From Adiantum capillus-veneris (lineage: Eukaryota > Streptophyta > Polypodiopsida > Polypodiales > Pteridaceae), in assembly GCA_014529385.2 (NCBI GenBank), contig CM043957.1:87516381-87580380 (forward strand): a stretch of DNA of 64,000 bases, written 5' to 3'. Below, one piece after another: positions 50,193-61,645 of this stretch. How positions within the stretch are numbered: position 1 is the first letter of the stretch; every line of letters begins with the position of its first letter. The position numbers and the translations under genes are program-made. The notes under the pieces were generated by a model, which was not told where the DNA came from, did not search any database, and saw only the letters and a program-made list of their open reading frames with translations.

Positions 50193-50430
50193 TGTAACAA
50201 ACTTGGACATTCCAAGTCAAGATTCTACCGTGACACAACAGAGATTCACTTCAAAACAATTCACAGTTCATAGTTCACAATTGATTCGACATGGCCCGAC
50301 GGAGTTCCGTGCCTAGAGTTATTGCCCCCAAAGACTGGTGCCCCTTTCGGTATTTCTTTTTGTATTAATCTGAGTTCAAAGTACAAGGGAGTGGGAGGGT
50401 TCTCACTCTCAGACTCTGCGTCCAGATGCT
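50193..50430 (-). repeat. Inverted partial LTR of the second chromovirus family
   Basis: The reverse complement aligns with about 48970-49230: the CCCTCCCACTCCCTTGTACTT and AATACCGAAAGGGGC blocks and the TTGAATT-type start of the last third. The 5' part of the LTR is missing, and the sequence joins a protease fragment at about 50440. Confidence 0.8.
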
Positions 50431-50439
50431 CTACAGTCA

Positions 50440-50720
50440 ATATGCCAAGGCATCCCCAGGATGACATCACACCCCTTTAGTGGTGCCATCAAATTCTTCT
50501 TATAATCTCCAATACGCAAATTGAGATGTCCGCCTTGGATCAAAGTCCAACTCTTGGTCAATCCCTGAAAAGCAAGGCATAGTCGTTCAATAGCGTCGAG
50601 GCATATGAAATTTTTGGAAGAACCGGGATCATATAAGATGAGAACTCTTTGATTGTTAAGGCTTCCCCAACCTTTCAAAAATTGGCACTTTCCTTTTTCT
50701 TGCTGAGTGTGACCTTAAAG
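50440..50720 (-). pseudogene. Second copy of the gypsy protease fragment
   Basis: The minus frame from 50678 reads RVLILYDPGSSKNFICLDAI and CDVILGMPWH. It is nearly the same as 49604-49880, but breaks off after PWHI into LTR sequence. The protease motif here is DPG. Confidence 0.8.
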
Positions 50721-51284
50721 TGTGCACATCAGGGATGGTATCAGAACTTGAAGGAAGTGGATCCTTCCTACAAAGGGGAAATCGGGTTTCTTACAGACTC
50801 TTTCTCCACACAAGAAACACTTTCCCTCTGTTCTAGGCTTGGACACTCCAAGCGAGAAATCAATAGCAACACACGAGCAAAATCTGCAAAATCAATGAAC
50901 TTTACGAAGCTTGCAACATCGGCCTTGTAGTGCAGCTTGTATGCCCTTTGCCAGACATAGCAAATGCAGTTAACAAAGCTATCTAGTTTTTTCTAACAGC
51001 AACAATCTCTACGAAACTTTCTGTAAAAACATTCTTAAATGCAGAAGCTTGAACAACGTTCCTCAAACAGGACCCTATGCAAAATGAACTAGAGTGCTGC
51101 ATTAGCTGCGTTCATATCGGATTAATATTGAGTAAAATATTAGAAACTATATATGCCATTTCAGCACTTCCCAAGCGAAAAATAGCCGATAGCTAATAAA
51201 CGTTTTCCCCTTGAAAAGTGTCCCCACATGGACGAACCTCCAGCCAGCATTGCGATTTCCGCTTCTACGCTAACAAAGTAAAGA

Positions 51285-51376
<92 letters not shown>

Positions 51377-51460
51377 AGCAAAAGGCCATCCATATCGAAC
51401 AAGAAGTGCGTTATCGGAGCAGCTTTCAATAACCCCATCTCTCTATGGCCATTGGGACTG

Positions 51461-51528
<68 letters not shown>

Positions 51529-51572
51529 GCGGCGGATGGTTGAAAGTTTCTTTTTGTTTGCCGATATAAGAA
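50721..51572. other. Intergenic stretch with two (CT)n tracts
   Basis: No gene. (CT)n at 51288-51374 (about 43 units) and (CT)n at 51463-51525 (about 31 units) bracket about 88 bp of unique sequence. Long Ser-Leu or Arg-Glu frames there are repeat translations. Confidence 0.8.
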
Positions 51573-51744
51573 TGTTAAATTTATGGCATCTCAAGTGAAA
51601 ATCCCAACCAATATTTATTCTGGCTTTACGTATTTACTTTACTTATCTGTCAAATTTTGGGTAGGGCAATTAGGTAAGGAGAGTATATAAGCACGCCTAT
51701 CCCCCATTGTAAACCAATATTAATTCATTGCCTAGTTGGTTGGC

Positions 51745-51784
<40 letters not shown>

Positions 51785-51828
51785 TATTCTCCCCATTTCT
51801 CTACGCTTTTGCATTGTCAACTTTGACA
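51573..51828 (+). repeat. 5' LTR of the small element
   Basis: 256 bp, TGTTAAAT...TTTGACA, with (CT)n of about 15 units at 51750-51780. Confidence 0.85.
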
Positions 51829-51840
51829 TGGTATTAGAGC
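51829..51840 (+). promoter_or_regulatory. Primer-binding site (initiator Met-tRNA type)
   Basis: TGGTATTAGAGC follows the LTR end directly, with one mismatch to TGGTATCAGAGC. The LTR end plus this site are repeated in tandem 43 bp downstream. Confidence 0.8.
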
Positions 51841-53268
51841 TGCTGGATCATCCGCATTGTCGACCTTTGACAGGGTATTAGAGCTTCTAGATCATTGATT
51901 GTGTGGGAGGACTAGGGCACGGAGAAGAGAAATAGCAAAGGAGCACATGCTATGTTTTGGTCCGGTGGCTTTTGCATTTTGAGAAGCTATATTGGTGGAA
52001 CTACTACCAATGCTAGCATTGTGAAACACTTGCACTAACACTGTTTGTTTTGGCTTCTGCGTTTTGAAACATCGTCAAGGTCAGTGGCCTTGCCTGTTGA
52101 AACGCTCAACCTACAGCTTGAAATGCTTAGCGAAGGTGCAAGAGGAGTCCTTGTGGGTGTTTTTTTCGGCTTGCTAGAGAGGTGCATCTTGATATGATAT
52201 TCTCTACTACCCTCTAGGGTAGCATTTTGAAATGCTACCCAAGGGGAGAGGATTGTTGAATGCAAGCAGTGGCCTCGAAGACCAAGATTAACTCAAAGCT
52301 ATGGAAGGTGGATGGACTAGTATCTAGATATCGGCATATGCTCGATTGAAGTTCTCAAGGAAATTGTCAATTTGTTTGGCACGTGATTGTGAATCCAAAA
52401 GCAAATGCATGAGTTCACTAGAGAATAGAGGCAAAGGCAAGCTTGACAAGGATGGCAGGGCTAGTACCTAGTTAGCGGCCTATGAGCGGATGAAGTTCTT
52501 AAGGAAGCCTCAATTTGTTTTGCTTGGGATTATGAAGCCAAAGGCATATGCATGAGCTCGGTAGAGGGTAGAGGCAAAGGCACCCTTAACAAAGATGATA
52601 GGACCAGTGCTCAATTAGTTGCCTCGGTATCCATGAGGTCCAAGAGCCATTGTTATAAATGCGAGAAGACGCTTTGCTTGCTTTGGGAATCCAAAGCTAA
52701 AGTCAAAAAAGGACAAAGGCAAAGGCAAGTTGGATAGAGATAATGGTGATAAAGCTTTGACAGAGGAGATTGGCATGGCACATGTGGTCGCGGCCACAGT
52801 GGCCATGATGCCAAATTTCTAGGTAAGTGGATGTCATTGCCACCACTAGCTTCAGTCAAGGAGAGGGTTGTGAGCGGCAAAGAAGGAAAAATAGTGCTCC
52901 CAACAAATGATTTGGACCAATTTGTTGGAGTTTAAGTTATCGGTGTGTGAACTCGTGGGTCGAAGTTCAAGGCACATGCATATGGCAAGGAACCAACGTG
53001 TTGTATAAAAACACTATGGATGTGTCTAGGAGTGTTTGGACATGATGTATTCACAGTTCACAAATGGAGATTCTTAGACGTAGTGTGTTCTACAATTCAA
53101 TTTTGTATGAGGCAATTGGTGCTCAAGATGACATTATTCTAAGGTAAAAAAGTTGCTGATAGCATAAGCAAGGTGTATCCAATACCCTGGCCAGTGATGG
53201 GGTGTCCATAATTGCTTCTTCATCGACTTGGTCTTCCTATATATGTCCACTATGAGTTGCATTGAGGG

Positions 53269-53447
53269 TGTTAAAGTTATGGCATCTAAGTGAATAGCCG
53301 ATGTGATCCCAATATTCCTTTTGGCTTTAGGTATTTATTTTACTTATTTATCAAATCTTGGATAGGGCAATTTGTAACGGTGAGTATATAAGCACACATA
53401 GCCTCCATTGTAAAACAACACTAATTCATTGCCCAATTGGTTGGTTC

Positions 53448-53505
<58 letters not shown>

Positions 53506-53539
53506 TATTCTCTACACTTCCACATCATTGACTTTGACA
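53269..53539 (+). repeat. 3' LTR of the small element
   Basis: 271 bp, TGTTAAAG...CTTTGACA, with (CT)n of about 25 units at 53452-53502. The longer microsatellite explains most of the length difference from the 5' LTR. Confidence 0.85.
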
Positions 53540-54840
53540 GAGAAGAAGGTTGTGTAGTTTGACACTCAGTTTCTCCTTTGACTATAATTGAACGCCTTGA
53601 TCAGGGATTTCATTGACGTGATCACGATTGTGTGATTACGTTAATAAAACACGTGATCACGTTAATTGTTAACATGACTTTGATGAGATGACCTACAAAA
53701 ACCTATTAAGCCGGGTAGCCCGTCGGGTAAAAGAATTGTCCCTGCGGGTCCTACCAGGCTTTTTCATTTTTCCGACAAGCCTTCCGAGAAAATGGAAAAG
53801 CCAGGCATGCGTAATTATATAAAGTAAACAGCGCGCTTATCGTGGTGCTTTGACTAGAAAAATCCCTGGGGAGTGTATCTGAGTGCTGGGTATTGTCATC
53901 TCCTTGTGAATTGACCTAAGGTTACAGAGTCACAGGTCCTTTTTTTGGGTTGAACGTGATTTTTAATTCGGTAACCACTTCTAAAAATATTTAATTTCTT
54001 TACCGCATAACCAAAACAATTAAAATTTGGAGAGTCATGCTCATTGCGAGACGAAGCCAATGAAGGTTGTAATTGGTTTTAGAAGATGAGCATATGTAAT
54101 GACGATTCGATAGTCAAGGGTTGGATGTCATATACTAGTGTACTAGCATATAAAGATCATTGAAGTCTTGCATTTTTCACCATCATAGATTTGAGTTGAT
54201 ATACATTGTCACTACACAATATAAGAGCTATAATCCTTAATTGGGTGAAAATAGCTTTTATATATTGAATTGCTTGCATAAGGGGACTACAATCCTTGAC
54301 TAGGTACAAGTAGTCCTCAATTGTGTGATTATATTTAACATTTCTTTGCGTTATTTCATGCATTGCCTAATACAGAGATTGCATTATGTATTATGAAAGA
54401 TTATTGCTGTATGACATGATCAATCATAGATTTAATCGCTTTCGTGTGTTTTTCTTGCAAACAACTAACATCGTTCTATGTAGAAGTTGATTATTCTTTG
54501 TAGCATTTGAAATTAGATGTTCTTATTGTTTGAAAATCAAAGAGGACGTATAAATAATCATCATAATAATAATTGCATTGAGAAATTCATAGCATTGTTG
54601 TATTTATTATGCCGTGCAGACATTGCATTGCAATGTGTATGTTTGCTCACAACATAGGTGATCAATATGTGGATTGACTAGTGTGCATTGCAAATCTCAT
54701 ATCGTGCAGAACTGACTACTTTCCTAGTGAATGGCTTTTTAATATATATTGAAAAAAAAATGTTTTAAAAATTAAACATATAGTTCTTTTTGTTAAGAAT
54801 GGAGCCTGATTTATCCCTTGTAATTTTTTGTATTGAAAAC
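53540..54840. other. AT-rich intergenic, no gene recognised
   Basis: No coding signal. A cluster of CGTGATCACG-type palindromes lies at 53618-53665. The region could hold the start of the copia LTR that ends at 55490. Confidence 0.5.
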
Positions 54841-55490
54841 GCACATTTGTAAGGCTCTCATTATGAGGAGAAGCCATCGTGCGTGAAGAAAATCATAATC
54901 AAAAACCAAAATTTTCACGGCCAGTCTCGAGCATATTCCTTCACGTTGGAATATTCCTTTTCTACGAAATATTATGGCTGAACGCGATCGAAAAGTGGTC
55001 GAAAAATGGGCTGTCACTTGGCCGATAGTCAATGGGCCGATGGCTGATTTCAAAGATGGACTTGTCTTCTCAAGGGCGGCCACACATGGGCAGATTTAGG
55101 GGTCCGATTTGGACTTGTCTACACAAGGGTGTCTACACACGTCTGCCTCTCATGAGAGGGCGACTCTTTTGGCCTATAAAAGGAGGCCATTTCTACACAG
55201 ATTTCATAGTGTGTGAAGTTGATGCAACAAGGTGGGTGTGAGGTGGTGAGAGTGAAGCAAGCGGGAGCTCTATTAAGGGTATAATCCCTTTGTAATCTAC
55301 TTCTTGTTTTGAAGTACTAAAGCCATTGAGTGGCTGCTTTCCCGTGGACGTAGCCCACATTGGGTGAACCACGTATATTGTGTGCTCTCTCTCTCTCTCT
55401 CTACTCTATAATCTCTCGTGTGTGAAAATTATCTCTCTCCATTAAGTAAACTACTCATTCATCTACTTAGCTACGTCCTATTTTCTAACA
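54841..55490 (+). repeat. 5' LTR (right part) of a copia element
   Basis: The right border is clear: ..TTTTCTAACA, two bases, then the primer site. A TATA box CCTATAAAAGG lies at 55173-55183 and a short (CT)n at 55386-55402. The left border is not resolved; no 3' LTR remains to compare. Confidence 0.6.
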
Positions 55491-55492
55491 AC

Positions 55493-55504
55493 TGGTATCA
55501 GAGC
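55493..55504 (+). promoter_or_regulatory. Primer-binding site (initiator Met-tRNA)
   Basis: TGGTATCAGAGC, the standard copia primer site, starts 2 bases after the LTR end and 60 bases before the gag start codon. Confidence 0.9.
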
Positions 55505-55563
55505 AAGGTTTTCTCGTAGCTAAATTATCTCAAGGAAAGGATTCCTTGAATTGAGTGGGAGTA

Positions 55564-57848
55564 ATGGCAGAGGAAGGGAAGCTAAAGATCGAGAAGTTCA
55601 ACGGCAAAAACTACCAACATTGGAAGATGCAGATTGAAGACTATCTCTACCAGAAGGACCTTCATTTGCCACTAGGCGCTCTTGCAAATAAGCTCGCAAC
55701 AATGGCATATGAAGCATGGATTGTCCTTGGCCGAAAGGCATTAGGAATAATCCAGCTAAGCTTGGCGTCAACAGTGGCCTTCAATGTTTCGGAGATGAAG
55801 ACCATGGAGGACTTGATGAAGTCACTTGATGGCCTCTACGAGAAACCATCGGTATCCAATAAGGTATTTCTTATGAAGCGCTCGTTCAATCTAAAGATGG
55901 CATAGAATGGTTCAGTTGTAAAACACCTAAATGACTTTAACACCAACACATAAGTCAAACTTCGATCGGTGAAAATCAATTTCGATGATGAAGTGCGAGC
56001 TCTCCTTATACTATCATCTCTATCGGATAGTTGGGACAACCTTGTGATGGCTGTAAGTAGCATAAATACTCTTAAGTTTGATGATGTTGTGGGTGTTCTC
56101 CTAAGTGAGGAAATGCAAAGGAGAAGCACAGGAGAATCATCAAGTGCTGCACTATCAGTGGAAACAAGAGGAAGGCCTGGGGAGAGGTTCAAAAACCAAA
56201 AAGATCGTGATCGCTCAAGACGGAGCAAGTCATACACAAAGTCAGTTCTTGAATGTTGGAACTACGGCAAGAAGGTCCACGTCAAGAAGGATTGCTGATT
56301 CAAGAAGAAGAAGGAGTTGGAGTCTCAAGACAACAATCCAACATCCGAAGCCATTGTAACAGGTAAAGTAGAGCAAGATGCTCTAATTCTCTCATTAGAC
56401 AATGTGTCTAATTCCTGGATAGTAGACTCTAGGGCTTCATTCCATGCAACACCACAGAAGAAATATTTCCAAGATTACACCAAAGGTAATTTTGGGTATG
56501 TATACTTGGGAGATAATGAAGCTTGTGAAATTGTTGGCAAAGAGACAATTTGTGTCAAAACTGCTAATGAAAATGAATGGAAGCTTAAAGATGTTAGGCA
56601 TGTTCCTTCTCTTTGCAAAAAATTGATCTCCATAGGACAATTGGAGGATGAAGGTCACAACATTGTATTTGGAAACAAACGGTGAAAGATCTCAAAGGGA
56701 TCTTTGGTGGTTGCTAAGAGAGAAAAGGTTGGTACACTTTACTTGTGTACTGTCAGTTCACAATATTCAGCTTGTGCAACAACTACAGAAGTCGAAGTGC
56801 GGTATGGCACTACCGGCTTGGGCATATGAGTGCCAAAAAGAATGCAAATCCTTCAAACAAAGAAGCTTCTACCAGGTTTGAAAGAAGTGGACTTAGAGTT
56901 CTGTGAAAATTGTGTTTATGGTAAACAAAAGAGGGTAAAATTTCAAAAATCAGGAAATGAAAGAAAAAATAAAAAACTTGAGTTGGTTCATTTTGATGTT
57001 TGGGGTCTTGCAAGAACACCATCACTTGGTGGCTCATTGTACTATGTAACATTCATAGACGATGCAACTAGAAAAACATGGGTTTATGTAATGAAGAATA
57101 AATCCGATGTGTTTTCCATATTTTAAAGGTGGAAAGCCTTTGTGGAGAATGAAGAAGGGACCAAGGTTAAATGCCTCAGATCCGACAATGGAGGCGAATA
57201 TTGCAGCCAATATTTTGAAAGCTTTTGTGCTAACAATGGCATTCGGAGGCAAAGGACAACCCCAAGAACACCTCAACAAAATGGCATTTCTGAAAGGATG
57301 AACTGAACAATCATGCAATGAGCACGAAGCATGCGGATACATGCAAGCTTACCACTTGAGCTTTGCACGGAAGCAGTAAGTATGTTTGTATATTAATCAA
57401 CGGGTCACCCTCAACGACATTGGATGGGGGAGTTCAAGAGGAGGCATGGAAAGGTAAACCGGTGAATTATTCATTTCTCAAAGTGTTTGTGTGTGAGACT
57501 TTCATGCACATAGATAGAAGCCTAAGATCAAAGCTAGATGCAAAGTCCAAAAAGTGTTTCTTCATTGGCTATGCAGAAGGTGACTTTGGGTATCACCTAT
57601 GGAATCCTAAAGATGGTAAAATCTTTAGAAGTAGGGATGTAATTTTCAATGAACAAAATATGTACAAAGATTACTTGGAAAGAAAACAAAGAAGAGAAAC
57701 ATATGATGAGTACATGGAGCTTGAGGACGGTAAAGACTCAAGTAGTGCAAATGGTGACAACGTGGAAAGTTCTAGAAGTATATGGATCATGTTTTGAAGT
57801 TAGGTCACCATTATACAAATCTAATCACCCTAGGACCAAAGATGTCTA
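55564..57848 (+). pseudogene. Copia gag-protease-integrase, truncated before RT
   Basis: ATG at 55564 starts gag (KLKIEKFNGKNYQHWKMQIE; later INFDDEVRALLILSSLSDSW). A degenerate knuckle CWNYGKKVHVKKDC (56255-56296) and protease with IVDSRASFHATP (about 56420; DSR for DSG) follow. Then come a GAG-pre-integrase-like stretch with CENCVYGKQKRVKF (about 56900), integrase core ([40 protein letters not shown] and [12 protein letters not shown] in shifting frames) and the integrase C-terminal LDAKSKKCFFIGYAEGDFGY (57530-57600). Stops occur at about 55903, 55951, 56297, 56683 and later. RT and RNase H are absent: at about 57850 the sequence turns into LINE. Confidence 0.9.
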
Positions 57849-57849
57849 G

Positions 57850-58385
57850 GACTATTTTTACTCGAACTGCACAGATATAGAGAGAGCATGTTGAGGAAAC
57901 CACGGGAGAGCTAGTCCTAGAGGCAGATCACAGATTTCTTTACACCATCCATTGGGCAGATAGAGGAGCAGTCATCATAGAAAATTTCAGATATCACCTA
58001 CACCAAAGATATGTTGATCAAGTGAGCTAGGGATATACAAGCATCCACAACCATAGGGGCTTCACAACATTGATGGAGGTTGTAGCAGAGGATCCGGATC
58101 ACTCTAGCTTAACATGCGAGATGCCCAGTCAGAGTATTGTCCATGGAGGATATTGACGAGATTTTCCGGCGACCAATGAGGGATATAATTTGATTTTGAT
58201 CCACTTATCTCTATTGATTTGCATCACTCATTGTAGCAGCTCTCCCCCCACCTCTTTTAGTCCTTTTGTACTCTTTTTTGTACTCACACATTGTGTCAGA
58301 TTCACCACTTGTAACTTTTTGCTCTCATCGGTCACTTTGGTTTTTTGAAGACGTGAATATATCTACTACAATGTTTTGCAAACAA
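57850..58385 (+). pseudogene. 3' end of a (TC)n-type LINE
   Basis: The stretch aligns loosely with 8150-8470: ..GACGAGATTTTCCGGCGACC resembles GACGACTCTTCAACGACCG, and CGGTCACTTTGGTTTTTTG then AAGACGTGAATATA matches the conserved 3' segment. The (TC)n tail itself is absent. Confidence 0.6.
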
Positions 58386-58399
58386 AAGATATCCCTATT

Positions 58400-59056
58400 G
58401 CTCAATATACACATTATGATTCAGATGAAGAACAATGAGGTGACAGTTCTACAAGTGAATCAATTTTTGCTAACCTCTCTGATGAACAAGAATTTTTAGA
58501 TGATAGTCAACCAAGGCTTACCAACATGGTCAGAAAACCTTTTTCATTTCCTAAGCAAAAAACGTATGTTTCTTCTAGCTCTAATTCTAGTTCTAGTTCA
58601 TCAAATGTAACGAAATCATGGAAAGAAGCCAATCAAGCTAAATCTCTCAAGAAAGGAGCAGAAAAAGTATACCTCTTTGCCTTTGTTCAAAAATATGGTA
58701 GAACAGGCCAATTCCATTGCTCAACAAGAAGAATGGAAGAGATTTATGCACCCAAGACTGCAACAAGCACAACCAAGCAATAGAGTTGAGGAGAGTTTAC
58801 ACAAACCAAATGATGCATAATCAAGCCTCGACTTCCAACTCACACCCCATGAATGAGGCCTTTGAATATATTCAAATATGTAGTAAGAATGATAAAGCCA
58901 TCATAGAAGCTATCCATCAGGTAAGTACCAAATGTGACCAGTTGCATCAACAACTTCGTTCTGTAGAATCCCAACTAGCCGCTGTCAAAGCTAAGCTTGA
59001 CCATGTGTTTAGTGCACCATTTGTCAGATTTGGCTACCTTAGCACAAGTTGCTGCT
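58400..59056 (+). pseudogene. Unrecognised Ser-rich / coiled-coil reading frame
   Basis: Two frames (58450-58783 and about 58690-59056) appear to be one protein with a frameshift near 58670. The first part is acidic then has a Ser run (YVSSSSNSSSSSSN). The second has FKNMVEQANSIAQQEEWKRF and ends in a clear heptad coiled coil (VSTKCDQLHQQLRSVESQLA). No family is recognised. It lies directly upstream of the CACTA relic, but a virus-like or retroelement gag origin is equally possible. Confidence 0.4.
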
Positions 59057-59229
59057 GAACCTACTTCTGAATGGATCCCTGTTGTATCACTCACTATTTA
59101 AAAATTACTACTATAGTAACTATTCTAACTATAGAGCACATGTTTTTTTTTAATTTATAGATTTTTTTTTCTATCATAGGAAATTTTTTAATTAGTTCTT
59201 GTAGTTTTTAACTTATTGTAGTATTTTGA
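59057..59229. other. Short AT-rich spacer
   Basis: T-rich noncoding sequence between the coiled-coil frame and the transposase relic. Confidence 0.5.
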
Positions 59230-60790
59230 ATTAATCTTAATACATCTTCACACGTGTGTAAGATGATTGGGATGATTGTGACCCTCCAAACAACCCCAAA
59301 CGTGACCGATGGCTCAGGGACAAACTCCCTTGTCCCTGCGCCAAGTGCAAACAGACAATCCCTTGCTTGAGGCGCATTCCTTTGAAGCATATGGAGAACG
59401 AAGGGCTTTGGCATCCTCAAAAAAACACTCGAGTAGATGAGAGCGCATCCCCCCTCCTCGCTTGAGAATGTCCCCCATTGGTCTGTGTTCGGTGGTGGTG
59501 CTCTGGCACGCAAGGCCCAAAGACAAGGACAAGAGCGATTGAGCGAAGGCATGGTGCATGTTGACCCTCCCACTAGATCTAGTTCGACAACTCCTCCACA
59601 CGTTTCTCAGGGACACTTTGAGCTTGAGGATGAGCACATGTTTGACATGGTTGATGAATTATTGGCCCATGAAGGCAACATGTGCGAGGAGGATTGTATT
59701 AACAGAGGCAGGTTGATGCAGAGTGTCCGAGCAAGCAAAATTTGGTTGGAGCAATACAAGTGTAGATGCACTCCTTGGGTAAGTTCTATATATGGCTTTT
59801 TATACATGGCACTCCCTTCTTGGCATGGACTTGCATTTATATTAATACTCTTTTTTGTTGTAGTTTGATGGGTAAAATGCTTCTTAAAGATCACCACATG
59901 CCTCCGAATAGCCGACGAGCGAGATTGTATGTCACTGCACTTGGAATGGAGTATGAGCGTATCCACGCATGCATCAACAATTGCATACTATACCGCAATG
60001 AGAATACTCATGCTACCTCATGTCTCGTATGGGAGGAAGCACACTACAATACCGGAGTGAGCGGGGTGCACCTACTCCGCAAGGTATCGAGATAGTTTCC
60101 ACTAATCCCTTGTATTCAACACATGTTTCTACAGTGGAGCTTCTCACCACAGCATGCCAACCACCACTCAAATGATGGAATGATGTGTGTCCCTATGGAT
60201 TCACCTGCATGGAGGCACACAGAGACTTAGTGGCCAGAGTTTTAGCTAGAGCCTCGACACTTGAGGCTTGGGATGTCAAGCGACGGTGTCAATCCCTTTG
60301 GCACCAAGTCCACCTCATGGAGCACTTGGCATGTGGGTGGTGATCATCAACTACAATATTCCACCATAGGAGACAACCAAGAAGGGCATTATACTTCTTT
60401 CTTTGCTTGTGCCAAGTACAAGGTGGCAAATATTGATGTCTACCTTGAGCCCCTCATCGAGGAGTTATGGAGAGGCATCTCCATTGTAGATATCTCACTT
60501 CCAAAGGAGAGGAGAGAGGCCATTGTGAGGGGAATTCTTATGTGGACTATGTATGACTCATTCTTCTCTCTTGTTAGCATTTGAAGTTTGAAGCTTTTCT
60601 CTAACGATGTGATATGAGTGCAAGGTTGTCCACATTGGGTCACAATGCCTATCCTACTTGTGGGCCGTCGTTGGTGATGGAGAGGCTAGATGCCTTACGT
60701 AAGGTAATCTATCCAAAAAACCATAGTTTCTTGTCCCAAAGTCATAGAAAATACAAGGCTCGGCCAAATAAGAAGACCACCAAAAGGTAG
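59230..60790 (+). pseudogene. CACTA (En/Spm) TNP2-type transposase relic
   Basis: It opens with a Cys-rich transposase-associated domain (WLRDKLPCPCAKCKQTIPC, 59311-59370; ENEGLWHP). It goes on with KMLLKDHHMPPNSRRARLYV and ALGMEYERIHACINNCILYR (59876-60000), the zinc-like NDCxLFW region of TNP2. Next is FPLIPCIQHMF..QHANHHSNDGMM, PAWRHTE..WPEF and RHLRLGMSSDGVNPFGTKST (60250-60315), the hallmark of Transposase_21. KYKVANIDVYLEPLIEELWR (60415-60475) and LVMERLDALRKVIYPKNHSF (60673-60732) follow. A likely intron is left at 59779-59862 (GTAAGT...). Stops and frameshifts are present and the catalytic C-terminal half is absent. No CACTA terminal repeats were found. Confidence 0.9.
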
Positions 60791-61645
60791 GATATCTATA
60801 AGGTATGTCAAGTTATGTCGACTAATCCACCAAAAGGTATGTCAAGGTATTCTATATTTTTAAGGCTTCCATATTTAACATGGATAGGGATCTATCCCTA
60901 GTGGTCAATAACTTTTACATCCTCAATGCAAAGGTTATGACTAAGTGGGTGGACTTGTTGATAATGGAAAAGGCAAGGCGTGATGGGGGGGGCGGAGCTA
61001 GGGTGGATGCTGGTGTGCATCCATGACAAGGAGCTGGTTATGCAGAGAAAAACGAGAGAGAGAGTAGAGAATCAACACGCTATTCTTCTTGATTGTTTGT
61101 AAAAACAAACATCACAATATATGGCAATAATTTTCATGCAAACTCAAAAGGTAACTAAAGTTTCATCTACATGCTATAAGCGGTGTTCCCACAGGCAGAT
61201 GCCATTGAACCCAGGCTTGAATACACAACCTCCCCCCCCCCCCCCCCCCCAAAGCCCAAACCACTGATTATGGGCTTGATACAGACCATAACAGAGTCCA
61301 ATCACCTGAAACTATGAGTAGAAGTCCCCCCCTTGATAATAGCATAGGTGTGTGTGTGCGCTTCCCTCAAACAACTATCAATGTGTGACATACAAAAACT
61401 CGACCAACAACAAAAGGACGGTCTTACCACTTTTTATTTTCATGGCAGTGTCTATAACCCGTACATTTTATTGACAAATGATTGACATAAAGGAAACATA
61501 AAGACAAACTGATCACTTTCTACAAGAAGCATTGGTGCTTCACCATCTTTATCGCCTTCAACCATGTTGATATGTCGCTTATTCTTTTTAAAGCATTGGT
61601 CTTTCCACAGTGGGTGCAAGGATTTTTGCTGAAACAATCCTTGGT
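60791..61645. other. Noncoding with 19-base C run
   Basis: No gene. A homopolymer of 19 C lies at 61232-61250. The part adjacent to 61645 carries, on the minus strand, the frame-shifted zinc-knuckle-like end of the copia gag that follows. Confidence 0.5.
61232..61250. repeat. Poly-C run of 19
   Basis: Uninterrupted C19 in noncoding DNA. Length may be a sequencing or assembly artefact. Confidence 0.9.

Larger units (their letters stand above)
51573..53539 (+). mobile_element. Small non-autonomous LTR element with Met-tRNA primer site
   Basis: LTRs at 51573-51828 and 53269-53539 share TGTTAAA(T/G)TTATGGCATCT at the start, GAGTATATAAGCAC (TATA) in the middle, a (CT)n tract and ACTTTGACA at the end. 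The primer site TGGTATTAGAGC follows the left LTR. The interior of 1440 bp has no pol. A short CYKCEK..C frame at about 52650 may be a remnant of a gag knuckle. Flanks AAGAA and GAGAA are a possible, imperfect target duplication. Confidence 0.82.

Noticed and set aside
51218-51598. Ser-Leu and Arg-Glu repeat frames
   Set aside because: Both strands of a (CT)n tract are open by composition; not genes.
53615-53670. Regulatory palindrome cluster CGTGATCACG
   Set aside because: Repeated short palindromes in AT-rich intergenic DNA without a nearby gene; a promoter role cannot be supported.
58450-59056. Endogenous caulimovirus coat or virion-associated protein
   Set aside because: An acidic and coiled-coil protein would fit loosely, but no coat zinc knuckle, movement protein, protease or RT of that family is nearby.
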